Shown in pieces: positions 25,264 through 35,233 of a DNA stretch of 64,000 nucleotides (position 1 is the stretch's first letter; each line of letters begins with the position of its first letter). The translations under genes and the position numbers were made by a program. Below the pieces are notes generated by a model, which had not been told where the DNA came from, made no database searches, and saw nothing but the letters and a program-made list of their open reading frames with translations. Origin of the DNA: Asticcacaulis sp. MM231 (GTDB lineage: Bacteria; Pseudomonadota; Alphaproteobacteria; Caulobacterales; Caulobacteraceae); NCBI RefSeq assembly GCF_964186625.1, contig NZ_OZ075108.1, forward strand, positions 372,001 to 436,000. The letters are read 5' to 3'.

Positions 25264-25830
25264 ATGGTCAAGCTCAACAAAATCTATACCCGCACCGGCG
25301 ACGACGGCACCACAGGTCTGGCCGACGGTTCGCGCCGCCTGAAAAATGATCCGCGCCTCATCGTGATCGGCAGCGTGGATGAAACCAATGCTGCTATCGG
25401 ACTGGTACGGCTTTATAGCGCCGCCCAGCCTCACCTCGATGCTCTGCTGGCGCGGGTGCAAAACGACCTGTTCGATCTCGGCGCCGATCTCGCCACGCCT
25501 TCGGACGATATCTCGTGGACGCCGATCCGCATCAAAGCGCATCAGGTAACCGCGCTGGAAGAGGCGCTGGATGCTTATAATGAGCCGATCGCGCCTCTGA
25601 CGTCGTTCATCCTGCCTGCCGGATCGCCTCTGAGCGCGCATCTCCACATGGCGCGCACCATCGCCCGCCGGGCAGAGCAGGATTGTGTCACGCTTTTAAA
25701 AGTCGAGGGCGAAACTGTCGGGCCGGAGGTCGTCAAATACCTTAACCGTCTGTCCGACCTGTTGTTCGTGTTGGCGCGCCATGCTAACGATCAGGGCCGC
25801 GCCGATGTGCTATGGGTGCCATCTAAATAG
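25264..25830 (+). CDS. Cob(I)alamin/cob(I)yrinic acid adenosyltransferase, PduO type
   Basis: 188 aa. It opens with the PduO-type signature KIYTRTGDDGTTGLADGSRRLK (seen here in short form KIYTRTGDDG..TGLADG), an ATP-binding P-loop-like motif, followed by GSVDETNAAIGLVR and, near the C-terminus, ARTIARRAEQDCV and YLNRLSDLLFVLAR. It transfers the adenosyl group of ATP to reduced corrinoid to make adenosylcobalamin. It lies between the HIG1-like protein and a lipoprotein gene, followed by etfBA. Confidence 0.93.
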   Translation: MVKLNKIYTRTGDDGTTGLADGSRRLKNDPRLIVIGSVDETNAAIGLVRLYSAAQPHLDALLARVQNDLFDLGADLATPSDDISWTPIRIKAHQVTALEEALDAYNEPIAPLTSFILPAGSPLSAHLHMARTIARRAEQDCVTLLKVEGETVGPEVVKYLNRLSDLLFVLARHANDQGRADVLWVPSK

Positions 25831-25844
25831 CTTTTGAGGAAACG

Positions 25845-26348
25845 ATGTCGAAAACCTTCACTGCCACGCTTTTCGCCTTTTCGTGTTTGACGCTTATCGG
25901 TTGTGACGGTCACAAGGCCGATGGCGGCAAGGCCGGACGTGATTTCGCGCCGGACCCGGCCAGCGCTTTCGACGCATCGTTCGAGATCACCCCTGCCGCC
26001 CTGGCGCGCATGAAAGCACAGGGTGCGAACCTGGTGCTCGACGTTTCCTATTATGGCTACCCGACCGAGGCCGCGCGGCCCAAGGCCAACCAGCTTCGCC
26101 AGATCGACCTGGGTCAGGAAAAGGTCGTTGCCAATCTTGCCACGCCGAAGGTGCATTTCCTCGGCAAGCTTGATAAGGCGGGACTCAGCGACGTTACCAA
26201 TGCAGAGGCCATGGTACTGCTCAATGGTTATAGCGTTACCAAGGTCGGCGCCAAGGATGATCAGGTTTCGTGCGGCTATTATCGTGCCCGCATCGATCAG
26301 GTGCGGGCCAAGGTGCCTGTCCTGCAATGCGACATTGCAAGGCCCTGA
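25845..26348 (+). CDS. Putative lipoprotein of unknown function
   Basis: 167 aa starting MSKTFTATLFAF with a lipobox LIGC near residues 17-20, so it is probably acylated and anchored in the envelope. The mature region includes LVLDVSYYGYPTEAARPK, LATPKVHFLGKL and a single-cysteine pair (VSCGYYRAR, VLQCDIA) that may form a disulfide. I do not recognise a family. It is 15 bp downstream of the PduO gene and probably in the same transcript, and meets a convergent small gene at 26348/26349. Confidence 0.7.
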   Translation: MSKTFTATLFAFSCLTLIGCDGHKADGGKAGRDFAPDPASAFDASFEITPAALARMKAQGANLVLDVSYYGYPTEAARPKANQLRQIDLGQEKVVANLATPKVHFLGKLDKAGLSDVTNAEAMVLLNGYSVTKVGAKDDQVSCGYYRARIDQVRAKVPVLQCDIARP

Positions 26349-26651
26349 TTATTGAGAAGCGGTCGCGGCTTCGGCAGGCGCATCAGCTTGCCTGACGGCG
26401 CGGGCATTGCTGGCCTTACGCGCGTCGTCGTGGAAATCGACCTTGACCGGTTCGCCCGGCTTGCGGCCGGTGATGGTCGAGATGGCGATCGGCGCATAGC
26501 ATTTGCGATACTTCCATGAGAACCAGCCTTCGGCCGCCTCACACTTCTTGTTCGGGATGCTGTAAAGCCAGCTATAGGCCAGGATGCTGGCGCTGATCAG
26601 GCCGAGCAGAAGCACGAACACATATTTGAGTTTGCCGATCTGGCTGGGCAT
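26349..26651 (-). CDS. Small membrane-anchored hypothetical protein
   Basis: 100 aa from MPSQIGKLKYVFVLLL at 26651, with GGA six bases upstream. One transmembrane segment (about residues 8-30) is followed by a short periplasmic part with a cysteine pair (NKKCEAAEGWF, YRKCYAPI) and an Ala-rich tail. An in-frame extension to 26741 is not needed. The stop lies directly against the stop of the convergent lipoprotein gene. Function unknown. Confidence 0.65.
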   Translation of the reverse strand: MPSQIGKLKYVFVLLLGLISASILAYSWLYSIPNKKCEAAEGWFSWKYRKCYAPIAISTITGRKPGEPVKVDFHDDARKASNARAVRQADAPAEAATASQ

Positions 26652-26906
26652 GGGCGATCCGGAGCGTTTTGATAAGTGTAACTTGACGCGAACGTAAAGG
26701 TGGGTGTACTCCTTTATGCGCCAAACGCGACATGAGGGCAATTGAAAATCACCACTTTCTATGGCGAAACCACCGGCAAAAAGTCCCCGAAAACGGCTTT
26801 GGGAGATTGACTTTGCGAACGCGGATCGTCACTTAGTCGCCAACCGATCACGCCGTTCCTGACGTTATTCAGGCAGGCGGAAAAATTATTGCAGAGGTTA
26901 AATGCC

Positions 26907-27653
26907 ATGAAGATTTTGGTCCCGGTGAAGCGGGTGCTGGATTACAACGTCAAGGTTCGCGTGAAAGCGGATCAGTCGGGTGTCGATCTGGCCAATGTCA
27001 AGATGTCGATGAACCCGTTCGATGAGATCGCGGTCGAGGAAGCCGTCCGCCTGAAGGAAAAGGGTGTCGCCACCGAGATCGTGGCGGTGTCCATCGGGCC
27101 TGCGCAGGCCAAGGACACCATCATTACCGCGCTGACGATCGGTGCCGATCGCGGCATCCTGATCCAGACCGATCAGGATATCGAGCCGCTGGCCGTCGCC
27201 AAGCTGCTGAAAGCCGTGGCCGAGGCTGAGCAACCCGACCTGATCATCATGGGCAAGCAGGCCATCGACGGCGATAACAACGCCACCGGCCAGATGCTCT
27301 CCACCCTGCTCGATTGGCCGCAAGCCACCTTCGCCTCGAAGATTGTGGTCGAAAACGGCGAAGCGCACGTCACCCGCGAAGTCGACGGCGGTCTGCAAAC
27401 CCTCGGCGTCAAGCTGCCGGCGGTTATCACTACCGATCTGCGCCTCAATGAGCCGCGCTATGCTTCGCTGCCCAACATCATGAAGGCCAAGAAGAAGCCG
27501 CTGGAGATCAAGGCGATCACCGACTACGCCGTCGATGTGGCGCCGCGTCTGAAAGTTTTGAAAGTGACCGAGCCGCCCAAGCGTACCGCCGGCATCAAGG
27601 TGGCCGACGCCGCCGAACTGGTCGCCAATCTCAAGTCCGCAGGAGTTCTGTAA
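26907..27653 (+). CDS. etfB: Electron transfer flavoprotein, beta subunit
   Basis: 248 aa from [19 protein letters not shown]. The AMP-binding and ETF-beta signature region is [16 protein letters not shown] then [16 protein letters not shown], and [30 protein letters not shown], the last being the classic ETF-beta motif. With EtfA it forms the soluble FAD/AMP heterodimer that carries electrons from acyl-CoA dehydrogenases to ETF:ubiquinone oxidoreductase. It is separated from etfA by one base. Confidence 0.97.
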   Translation: MKILVPVKRVLDYNVKVRVKADQSGVDLANVKMSMNPFDEIAVEEAVRLKEKGVATEIVAVSIGPAQAKDTIITALTIGADRGILIQTDQDIEPLAVAKLLKAVAEAEQPDLIIMGKQAIDGDNNATGQMLSTLLDWPQATFASKIVVENGEAHVTREVDGGLQTLGVKLPAVITTDLRLNEPRYASLPNIMKAKKKPLEIKAITDYAVDVAPRLKVLKVTEPPKRTAGIKVADAAELVANLKSAGVL

Positions 27654-27654
27654 T

Positions 27655-28593
27655 ATGGCCGTTCTTGTTATCGCCGATCACGACGGCGCCCACCTCCGCG
27701 ACACCACTAACAAGACCCTGACCGCCGCTCTGCAACTGAGCGCTGACGTCGATGTGCTGGTCTATGGCGACGGCGTGCAATCGATCGCCGATGCCGCTGC
27801 CAAACTGACCGGCGTCCGCAAGGTGCTGATCAGCCAGTCGGCCGACCTCAAGCAGGATATCGCCGAAGATGTTGCCGCCCTGGTGACCGGCCTCGCTGCG
27901 AACTATGACGTCGTCGCCATTCCGGCCTCGTCGGCAGGCAAGAACTTCGCCCCGCGTGTCGCCGCGCTGCTCGATGTGTCTCTACTCAGCGATGTGATGG
28001 AAGTGGTCGACGCCAACACCTTCGTGCGCCCGATCTATGCCGGCAACGCGCTGGAAACCGTCCAGACTTCGGAAGCCAAGAAGGTCATGACCGTCCGCAC
28101 CACCGCTTTCAAGGCGGCGGCGGAAGCGGAAGGCGGTTCAGCGACGGTCGAAACCGTTGCCGCGCCAGCTTCCAAGGCCGGTACGCGCTTTATCTCGGAA
28201 GAGAAGGTCGTCTCTGATCGCCCGGAACTGGGCGCAGCGAAGATCGTCGTCTCCGGTGGTCGTGCGCTCGGCTCGAAAGAAGAATTCGACGCCGTGATCG
28301 ACCCGCTGGCTGATAAGCTCGGCGCGGCTGTAGGTGCCTCACGCGCCGCCGTTGATGCCGGTTATGCCCCGAACGACTATCAGGTTGGCCAGACCGGCAA
28401 GGTTGTGGCACCGGCGCTCTATATCGCCGTCGGCATTTCCGGCGCGATCCAGCATCTGGCCGGCATGAAGGACTCCAAGGTCATTGTGGCCATCAACAAG
28501 GACCCGGAAGCGCCGATCTTTTCGGTTGCTGACTATGGTCTGGTGGCCGATTACAAGACCGCCGTGCCCGATCTGATGAAGGCGCTGGGTTAA
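27655..28593 (+). CDS. etfA: Electron transfer flavoprotein, alpha subunit
   Basis: 312 aa. The C-terminal FAD domain contains [34 protein letters not shown] and [19 protein letters not shown] followed by [14 protein letters not shown], all ETF-alpha hallmarks. It is co-transcribed with etfB and followed by a strong hairpin and then a 3-hydroxybutyryl-CoA dehydrogenase gene, a neighbourhood shared by many alphaproteobacteria that links fatty-acid or PHB oxidation to the respiratory chain. Confidence 0.97.
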   Translation: MAVLVIADHDGAHLRDTTNKTLTAALQLSADVDVLVYGDGVQSIADAAAKLTGVRKVLISQSADLKQDIAEDVAALVTGLAANYDVVAIPASSAGKNFAPRVAALLDVSLLSDVMEVVDANTFVRPIYAGNALETVQTSEAKKVMTVRTTAFKAAAEAEGGSATVETVAAPASKAGTRFISEEKVVSDRPELGAAKIVVSGGRALGSKEEFDAVIDPLADKLGAAVGASRAAVDAGYAPNDYQVGQTGKVVAPALYIAVGISGAIQHLAGMKDSKVIVAINKDPEAPIFSVADYGLVADYKTAVPDLMKALG

Positions 28594-28600
28594 CTCTCTT

Positions 28601-28631
28601 TGTCCCTCCCCGACGTATTCGGGGAGGGACA
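28601..28631 (+). terminator. Strong hairpin after etfA
   Basis: TGTCCCTCCCCG (28601-28612) pairs perfectly with CGGGGAGGGACA (28620-28631) around a 7-base loop. The following T-tract is weak, so it may act as a partial terminator or an RNA-stability element. Confidence 0.6.
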
Positions 28632-28720
28632 AGTTTATGGCGCACCCCTTTTCCGTATTGCCTTGCGCCGGGCTGCGCACTATCTCCATATGAACGACAG
28701 ATTCAGGTAAGGCGGACAGC

Positions 28721-29596
28721 ATGACCATAAAAACCGTAGGCATTATAGGTGCCGGCCAGATGGGGGCGGGGATCGCCCAGGTTTGTGCGCAGGGCGGCTA
28801 CGATGTCCTGCTCTATGATGCCTCCGCCGACGCCGTGAAGGCCGCGCTTGCCCGCACCGAAAAGGGTCTTAACCGCTTGGTCGAGAAGGAAGCCATCACG
28901 AGCGCCCAGGCGACCGACGCGCTCTCGAAGCTGATGCCCGCCGGTGCCATCTCGGAATTGAAAGACTGCGATCTCGTCATCGAGGCCGCCACCGAGCGCG
29001 AAGAGGTCAAGAATGCCATCTTTAAAGCGGTGTGCGAACACCTGAAGCCGGAAGCCCTGCTGGCATCGAACACCTCGTCGATCTCGATCACCCGTCTGGC
29101 CGCTGCCACCGACCGTCCCGGCAAATTCATCGGCCTGCACTTCATGAATCCGGTGCCGATCATGAAACTGGTTGAGATCATCCGCGGTATCGCTACCGAT
29201 GCTGACACCTACGAAATCGCCGTCGAGTTCGCTAAGAGCCTTGGCAAGATCACTGCCAATTCTGAAGACTTCCCGGCCTTTATCGTCAATCGCGTCCTGA
29301 TTCCGATGATCAACGAGTCGATCTACACGCTCTATGAAGGCGTGGGCACGGTCGAGGCCATCGATACGGCGCTCAAACTCGGCGCCAATCACCCGATGGG
29401 TCCGCTCGAACTGGCTGATTTTATCGGTCTCGATACCGTTCTCGCCGTCATGAACGTGCTTTATGACGGTCTGGCCGACTCGAAATACCGCCCATGCCCG
29501 CTGCTGACCAAATATGTCGAGGCCGGCTGGCTCGGTCGCAAGACCGGGCGCGGCTTCTATGATTATCGTGGCGAAAAGCCGGTGCCGACGCGCTAG
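28721..29596 (+). CDS. 3-hydroxybutyryl-CoA dehydrogenase
   Basis: 291 aa NAD(P)-dependent enzyme interconverting 3-hydroxybutyryl-CoA and acetoacetyl-CoA. The Rossmann motif [17 protein letters not shown] starts at residue 8. The 3-hydroxyacyl-CoA dehydrogenase signature segments [20 protein letters not shown] and [19 protein letters not shown] contain the catalytic His of the family. The C-terminal dimerisation domain ([15 protein letters not shown]) is complete. It lies 90 bp after the etfA hairpin, so it may be partly co-regulated with the ETF genes. Confidence 0.95.
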   Translation: MTIKTVGIIGAGQMGAGIAQVCAQGGYDVLLYDASADAVKAALARTEKGLNRLVEKEAITSAQATDALSKLMPAGAISELKDCDLVIEAATEREEVKNAIFKAVCEHLKPEALLASNTSSISITRLAAATDRPGKFIGLHFMNPVPIMKLVEIIRGIATDADTYEIAVEFAKSLGKITANSEDFPAFIVNRVLIPMINESIYTLYEGVGTVEAIDTALKLGANHPMGPLELADFIGLDTVLAVMNVLYDGLADSKYRPCPLLTKYVEAGWLGRKTGRGFYDYRGEKPVPTR

Positions 29597-29598
29597 AC

Positions 29599-30048
29599 AT
29601 GAACAGTTCGGGGCTCAGCTATCGCCAGCCTGAAATGCGCTGGATGATCATATCCGCCATCGCGGCCCTGTGCCTGCATGGCTTCTGCTGGTTTGTCACC
29701 CGCGTTTTGTGGGGGGATCCCAACGCGGTCGAGGAAACCCAGCGCCAGATGACCTTGGCACTGACCTGGATGGTCTGCGTGCTGGTGATGTGGAAAATTT
29801 CGCTGCCGCCGTCGCGCCTGCATGCCACACTCGGCGTGCTGATGTATGCCCTGTTCGTTGTCACGCTCGGCACGGCTGCGGCCTTGATCAAGCTGGTCTT
29901 CGTCGATGGCTATGGCTGGGGCGCCGAACTGCTCAAAACCTTCTCCATGGTAGGCATCATGCTGTTCCTGACCCAGATGTCGCTGGCCGTGCCCTCGGCG
30001 ATCCTGCTGCAAAGCCTGGCGCTTAAGCGCATGCCACAAGCGCAATGA
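29599..30048 (+). CDS. Hypothetical four-helix membrane protein
   Basis: 149 aa with about four hydrophobic segments (ISAIAALCLHGFCWFV, LALTWMVCVLVMW, LGVLMYALFVVTLGTAAAL and VGIMLFLTQMSLAV). Starts two bases after the dehydrogenase stop and overlaps the DUF418 gene by four bases, so it is probably translated with its neighbours. No family recognised. Confidence 0.7.
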   Translation: MNSSGLSYRQPEMRWMIISAIAALCLHGFCWFVTRVLWGDPNAVEETQRQMTLALTWMVCVLVMWKISLPPSRLHATLGVLMYALFVVTLGTAAALIKLVFVDGYGWGAELLKTFSMVGIMLFLTQMSLAVPSAILLQSLALKRMPQAQ

Positions 30049-31226
30049 ACGCGCGCATCAGGTCGCTCGATTACCTGCGCGGCCTGAGCATCCTCGGCAT
30101 TCTGCTGGTCAACGCCATTACCTTCGCCCAGCCGTTCGATATCTATGTGCTGCCGCGCCTGTCGCCGGTGCCGCTCAGCCATGACGATCTGATCGTCTGG
30201 TGGCTGACCGAGACCTTCTTCAAAGAGAAGTTCATCACCGGCTTCACCCTGCTGTTCGGGATCAGTCTCTATCTGGTCGGGCGCGATCGTGATCCTGCCC
30301 AGCCTGCCTACCGCAGACCGCTGTTTCGCCGGCTGTCATGGCTGTTGGTGTTTGGTCTGATCCATGGTGCGCTGATCTGGCACGGCGATATCCTGCTCTC
30401 CTATGCCCTGACCGGCTTTGTTTTCTGGCGCTGGCAGGACGCTTCGGCGCGCAAGCTACTGATCTGGGGCGGTCTGCTGTTTCTGGCAGGCGAGGCGCTG
30501 CTGCTCGGACCGAATATCTGGCATCAACTGGCCGGCGATGTGGCGACGGAAACGGCGGCTGATTTTGGCCCGCTGATAGCCCGGATGCGCGGCGGCTTCT
30601 TCGACTCGCTGGAGCAGAATGCCGAGGTGTGGGCGCAGGGCGAATTCGCCGAGATCCTGGGCTATATGCCGACAACTCTGGGCCTGATGATGGTGGGCCT
30701 TGGCCTGTTCAAGGCGGGCATTCTGAGCGGTGAGGCCAGCACGCGGACCTATATGATCCTGATGACGGTTGCGGCCATCTGTCTGGGCCTGATCGGCTGG
30801 CAGTCTTATGTGATCATGAAGCAGGATTTTCCGTTTCCGCAGATTTTCGGTCTTTATGCCGTGGCCAACAACCTCCTGTGCGTGCCGGTGGCGCTGGGCT
30901 ACGCAAGCGCGCTGATCCTGTTGGGACGGATGCGGCTGGGTGCATGGCTGCTATATCCGCTGGCCTGCGCCGGGCGCATGGCCTTCACCAACTATCTGAT
31001 GCAGTCGCTGATCATGACGGGGCTTTTCTACGGCGGGCGCGGCATTTTGGGATTCGGGGGCTGGTTCGGTGAGATGAACCACGCGGCGCTAGTGCCAATC
31101 GTGGCTAGTATCTGGATCGGCCAGCTTGTGCTGAGCACGGTCTGGATGTCGGTATTCCGCTATGGTCCGTTTGAGTGGGGCTGGCGGTGTTTGACCTATG
31201 GGCGCTGGATGAGGCTTGCGAAGTAA
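30045..31226 (+). CDS. DUF418 domain-containing membrane protein
   Basis: 393 aa with many transmembrane segments. The N-terminus RIRSLDYLRGLSILGILLVN and the later blocks KFITGFTLLFGISLYL, ILLSYALTGFVFWRW, GRMAFTNYLMQSLIMTG and FEWGWRCLTYGRWMRL are those of DUF418, a family related to acyltransferase-3 and YeiB-type membrane proteins; some are implicated in transport. The stop codon overlaps the first bases of a repeat element (31223-31304). Confidence 0.88.
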   Translation: MNARIRSLDYLRGLSILGILLVNAITFAQPFDIYVLPRLSPVPLSHDDLIVWWLTETFFKEKFITGFTLLFGISLYLVGRDRDPAQPAYRRPLFRRLSWLLVFGLIHGALIWHGDILLSYALTGFVFWRWQDASARKLLIWGGLLFLAGEALLLGPNIWHQLAGDVATETAADFGPLIARMRGGFFDSLEQNAEVWAQGEFAEILGYMPTTLGLMMVGLGLFKAGILSGEASTRTYMILMTVAAICLGLIGWQSYVIMKQDFPFPQIFGLYAVANNLLCVPVALGYASALILLGRMRLGAWLLYPLACAGRMAFTNYLMQSLIMTGLFYGGRGILGFGGWFGEMNHAALVPIVASIWIGQLVLSTVWMSVFRYGPFEWGWRCLTYGRWMRLAK

Positions 31227-31304
31227 GACACCCCACCACCAAATCTCCCCGCTTGTCAGGGGGGGGGGCGACAGGCCCTTGCCCGTGGGTACGGTGGGTC
31301 TTGC
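31223..31304 (+). repeat. Dispersed intergenic repeat, copy 1
   Basis: Begins GTAAGACACCCCACCACC and ends GGTGGGTCTTGC, an imperfect inverted repeat. It encloses a CTCCCCGCTTGTCAG / G-run (10 G at 31259-31268) hairpin. Related copies occur at 35771-35893 and, inverted, at 61371-61430. Confidence 0.5.
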
Positions 31305-31309
31305 TTTCC

Positions 31310-32116
31310 TTACTCAGCCAGGAGCTTATCCAGCAGGGCCTGCACCTCCGGCGTGTCCCATTTCGTCTCACCATCGAGGCGCGCCACCATGCGGCCCTGC
31401 TTGTCGAGGATCAGGGTGCCGGGCATACCGGAAATCTTGTATTTCGACGGCGCCTGGAAATTCTGGTCGGCATAGACCTCCAGCGGTTGCTGGACGTCCA
31501 TGAACGACTTCACGGCGGCGAAATCCTCGGCGCGATCGACGCTCAAAGGCAGCACCTTGACCGCCTTGCCGGCATAGAGGGTCTGCAGATGCGCCAGGGT
31601 CGGCATCTCGAAGCGGCACGGCGCGCACCAGGTAGCCCAGACGTTCAGCACCACGACCTGCCCCTTGAAATCGGTCAGTTGCACCGGCTTCTGCTTGCGG
31701 TCGAGGAAGGAAATGTTTTCGATGGTCTGCGGCGTCTCATAAGTCACCAGCTTGGCCATGGCGCCCTTGGCGTAGACGGCCAGCGGCCCCTTGGCGGTCT
31801 CAACGGGGGCGAGACTTTGCGCGGCGGGCAGGGCGGCCAGAGGTGCGGCCTTGGGCGCCAGGAAACGCCAGCCGATCAGGCCAATCAGGGCCAGCAGCAC
31901 GACCGACACCACGATCACCACCGCCAGAGGCGGCCGGCGTCTTTTGCGTACGATCGCCGTATCGTGCCATTTTTCTGTGTCCCCCGTCTTGGGTTCTGCG
32001 ACCGGCTCGTCTATAGGCTTCACGACTGGCGCTGTGGCCGGTTGCCCTTGAATATCAGCTTGCGCCGGGGACTGCGGCTGCGGCTGGCCGTTCTCATTCA
32101 GTTTAGGTTCTGTCAT
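31310..32116 (-). CDS. TlpA/ResA-family membrane-anchored thiol-disulfide oxidoreductase
   Basis: 268 aa. A Pro/Gln-rich cytosolic N-terminus of about 60 residues is followed by one membrane anchor (about residues 64-86) and a periplasmic thioredoxin-fold domain with active site W-C164-A-P-C167 and cis-Pro segment [10 protein letters not shown]. These proteins keep periplasmic thiols reduced, often for cytochrome c or copper-centre maturation. The ATG at 32114-32116 overlaps the ATG of the divergent argH reading frame (32115-32117) if that start is used. Confidence 0.92.
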   Translation of the reverse strand: MTEPKLNENGQPQPQSPAQADIQGQPATAPVVKPIDEPVAEPKTGDTEKWHDTAIVRKRRRPPLAVVIVVSVVLLALIGLIGWRFLAPKAAPLAALPAAQSLAPVETAKGPLAVYAKGAMAKLVTYETPQTIENISFLDRKQKPVQLTDFKGQVVVLNVWATWCAPCRFEMPTLAHLQTLYAGKAVKVLPLSVDRAEDFAAVKSFMDVQQPLEVYADQNFQAPSKYKISGMPGTLILDKQGRMVARLDGETKWDTPEVQALLDKLLAE

Positions 32117-33542
32117 GACCGATCAATCCGCCGAAAAAAGCCCAACCACAGGGACCCCGCAACAGGGGCAAAAAATGTGGGGCGGTCGTTTTACTGCCCG
32201 ACCCGATGAGATTATGCAAGCCATCAATGTCTCCATCGATGTCGACAAACGCCTTTGGCAACAAGACCTTGCCGGATCGAAGGCGCACTGCGCCATGCTC
32301 GCCAAGCAAGGTATCATAAGTTCTGACGACTCCCAAATCATCCTGAACGGGCTGGAAACCATCACGGCCGAGATCGAAGACGGCACTTTCCCGTTCCGCG
32401 CCGAATTTGAAGACATCCATATGAATGTCGAGGCGCGCCTGCGTGAGTTGGTCGGGCCTGTGTCGGGCCGCTTGCATACCGCCCGTTCGCGCAACGATCA
32501 GGTGGCGACCGATTTCCGCCTGTGGGTGCGCGATCAGGTCGATATCACCATCCAGCAGCTTTATGATCTGCAAGGTGCGCTGCTGAAGCGCGCGGAAGAG
32601 TATGCCGACGCCCTTATGCCGGGTTTCACGCACCTCCAGCCCGCCCAGCCGGTTACCTTCGGTCATCACCTGATGGCCTATGTCGAAATGTTCGGCCGTG
32701 ACCGCTCGCGCTTCGTCGATGCCCGCGCCCGCATGAACGAAAATCCGCTCGGCTCGGCGGCCCTGGCCGGTTCGCCCTTCCCTATCGACCGCCATGACAC
32801 CGCCAAGGCCCTCGCCTTTGATCGCCCCACAGGCAACAGCCTCGATGGCGTGTCCGACCGCGATTTCGCGCTTGAATCCTTAAGCCACGCCGCCATCTGC
32901 GCAGGTCACCTGTCGCGCCTGGCCGAGGAAATCGTCATCTGGACGACGCCCTATTTCAACTTTATCCGCCTGTCGGACGCCTTCTCGACCGGCTCCTCCA
33001 TCATGCCGCAAAAGCGCAACCCGGACGCCGCCGAACTGGTGCGCGCCAAGACCGGCCGCATCACCGGCTCGCTGATCGCGCTCTCCACGGTCATGAAAGG
33101 CCTGCCCTTGGCCTATTCCAAGGACATGCAGGAAGACAAGCCGCCGGTGTTCGAGGCCTTCGATGCGCTTGATCTCGCCATCCGCGCCATGACCGGTATG
33201 GTGCTCGATCTTCAGGCCAATCGCGAGAGAATGGCCGCCGCCGCCGGCGCCGGTTTCTCAACCGCCACGGACCTTGCCGACTGGCTGGTGCGCAACCTTG
33301 GCATCCCCTTCCGCGACGCTCACCATATTACCGGCGCCGCGGTAAAGCTGGCCGAAACGCAGGGTGTGGATTTGGCGCAACTAAGCCTGTCCGATCTGCA
33401 AAATCTGGAAGCCAGGATCACAGATGATGTGTATAAGGTCTTAACCCCTGAGGCCAGTTGCGCCAGCCGTCAAAGTTACGGCGGCACTGCGCCGGATCAG
33501 GTTCGACTGCAAATCCAGCGCTGGAAGGATCTCCGTTTATGA
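32115..33542 (+). CDS. argH: Argininosuccinate lyase
   Basis: 475 aa (or about 455 from the ATG at 32175, which sits six bases after AGGGG and opens with the conserved MWGGRF). The enzyme splits argininosuccinate to arginine and fumarate. Signature [12 protein letters not shown] occurs near residues 291-302, and the [16 protein letters not shown] and [18 protein letters not shown] blocks hold the catalytic His and substrate residues. It is followed, with a four-base ATGA overlap, by a small lipoprotein gene and then lysA. Confidence 0.96.
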   Translation: MTDQSAEKSPTTGTPQQGQKMWGGRFTARPDEIMQAINVSIDVDKRLWQQDLAGSKAHCAMLAKQGIISSDDSQIILNGLETITAEIEDGTFPFRAEFEDIHMNVEARLRELVGPVSGRLHTARSRNDQVATDFRLWVRDQVDITIQQLYDLQGALLKRAEEYADALMPGFTHLQPAQPVTFGHHLMAYVEMFGRDRSRFVDARARMNENPLGSAALAGSPFPIDRHDTAKALAFDRPTGNSLDGVSDRDFALESLSHAAICAGHLSRLAEEIVIWTTPYFNFIRLSDAFSTGSSIMPQKRNPDAAELVRAKTGRITGSLIALSTVMKGLPLAYSKDMQEDKPPVFEAFDALDLAIRAMTGMVLDLQANRERMAAAAGAGFSTATDLADWLVRNLGIPFRDAHHITGAAVKLAETQGVDLAQLSLSDLQNLEARITDDVYKVLTPEASCASRQSYGGTAPDQVRLQIQRWKDLRL

Positions 33543-33883
33543 GCCACCCCACAAAAACCCGCCTCGTGATGATCACAGCGCTTGGCGCCACCCTGATCGG
33601 CGCGTCGCTTCTTGGCGCCTGCGGCAAGCTGGGTGAGCTGGAAACCGCGCCGCCGGTGCTGAACAGCAAGGCCGAGGCCTCATGGTCGGCCTCGAAAAAC
33701 CCAGATGGCGGTATCACCCTGACCACCGATAGCTCAGCCTCGCGCGAAACCGAACGCGCCCTGCCGGATGCCGACGCCAAGAACAGCATGGCCAATCCCT
33801 ACACCGGCAACAAGAAGATTCAGGACGCCCCGCTTGAAGGCATGGGCAACAATACCGGCTTCAACAATCCGCCCGTTAAGTAA
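33539..33883 (+). CDS. Small lipoprotein between argH and lysA
   Basis: 114 aa from [15 protein letters not shown], with lipobox LLGAC near residue 28. The mature chain is short, hydrophilic and rich in Asn/Asp/Ser with no enzymatic motif ([16 protein letters not shown]). A lipoprotein at this place between argH and lysA is a recurrent alphaproteobacterial arrangement. The start overlaps the argH stop by four bases; the next gene begins ten bases later. Confidence 0.83.
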   Translation: MSHPTKTRLVMITALGATLIGASLLGACGKLGELETAPPVLNSKAEASWSASKNPDGGITLTTDSSASRETERALPDADAKNSMANPYTGNKKIQDAPLEGMGNNTGFNNPPVK

Positions 33884-33892
33884 AAGCCTTAG

Positions 33893-35210
33893 ATGAACCA
33901 TTTCGACTACCACGACGGTGCTTTGAACTGCGAGCAGGTCTCCCTGACCGAACTGGCCGATACGGTCGGCACGCCGCTCTATGTCTATTCGTCTGCCACG
34001 CTGGAACGCCATTATAACGTCTTCGCCGACGCGCTGTCATCGAAGCCGGGTTTGCGCAGTCCGCGTGATGAAGCGCCGCTCGTGGCCTACGCCATGAAGG
34101 CCAATTCCAATATGGGCGTGCTGGCCACTTTGGCGGCGCAGGGCTGCGGCGCTGATACGGTCAGCGAGGGCGAAATCCGCAAGGCGCTGAAAGCCGGCGT
34201 GCCGGCCGATCGCATCGTTTTTTCCGGTGTCGGCAAGACCGATGCGGAAATGGCCTTCGCGCTGAAAGCCGGCATCTATCAGCTCAATGTCGAGTTCGCG
34301 TCCTGAGCTTGAACGTCTGGCGCGCGTGGCGGCCGAACTGAATATGGTCGCGCCGTTTGTTATCCGCATCAATCCGGGCGTGGGCGCTGGCGGTCACGAA
34401 AAGATCACCACGGGCGGCGCCAAGGATAAGTTCGGTATTTCGGCCGAGGAAGCGCTTTCGCTCTATGCCGGCGCGGCCGGTCATCCCAATCTCGCCCCCG
34501 TGGGTATCGCCTGTCATATCGGCAGCCAGATCCTTGATCTGAAGCCGTTACAGGAAGCTTTCACGAGGATGCGCGGCTGGGTCGAGCAATTGCGCGCCAA
34601 CGGCCTGAGCGTCGAACGCCTCGATCTCGGCGGCGGCCTTGGTGTACCCTATTTCAACCAGAAAGAACCGGCCACCATCGCCGATTACGCCGACATGACG
34701 GCGTTGGCCGTGGGCAATCTGGGTGTGCGCTATACCTTCGAGCCGGGCCGCCTGATCGCCGCCAATGCCGGCGTGCTGATCTCGCGTGTCATCCATGTCC
34801 ATGAACGCGAGGATTCAGGCCAACAGTTTCTGGTGCTCGATGCGGCGATGAACGACCTGCTCCGTCCGGCGCTTTACGACGCCTTCCACGATATCCGCCC
34901 CGTCGCCCGTCCCGGTAACGAGACGGCCAAATATGATGTCGTAGGCCCGATCTGCGAAACCGGCGACACCTTCACGCGTGGCCGCGATATGCCGGTGATG
35001 AAGGCCGGCGATCTGGTTGCCTTCATGAGCGCAGGGGCCTATGGCGCGGTGATGGGAAGCGAATATAATTCGCGTCCGCTCGCCCCTGAGGTGTTGGTGC
35101 GTGACGCCGACTGGTCGATCGTGCGCCCTAGGCCGAGTTATGATGAGATGATGGCGCGTGAGCCGATACCGGCCTGGTTTACGCCGGCGCCGAAGGTAAA
35201 GACGGCTTAA
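33893..35210 (+). pseudogene. lysA: Diaminopimelate decarboxylase, frameshifted
   Basis: The enzyme is PLP-dependent and makes lysine from meso-DAP. Two reading frames together give the whole protein: the first (to 34306) includes YAMKANSN with the PLP lysine and ends QLNVEFAS-stop; the second (frame entered around 34295) continues SRPELERLARVA and carries HIGSQILDLKPL, LDLGGGLGVPY and AYGAVMGSEYNSRP. The expected join is NVE-SRPELE, so one extra T in the TT at 34295-34296 explains the break. If real, the cell is a lysine auxotroph although lysC and asd are intact; a consensus error is equally possible. Confidence 0.9.
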
Positions 35211-35233
35211 AGCGAAAGATTTTGGGGGAACTT

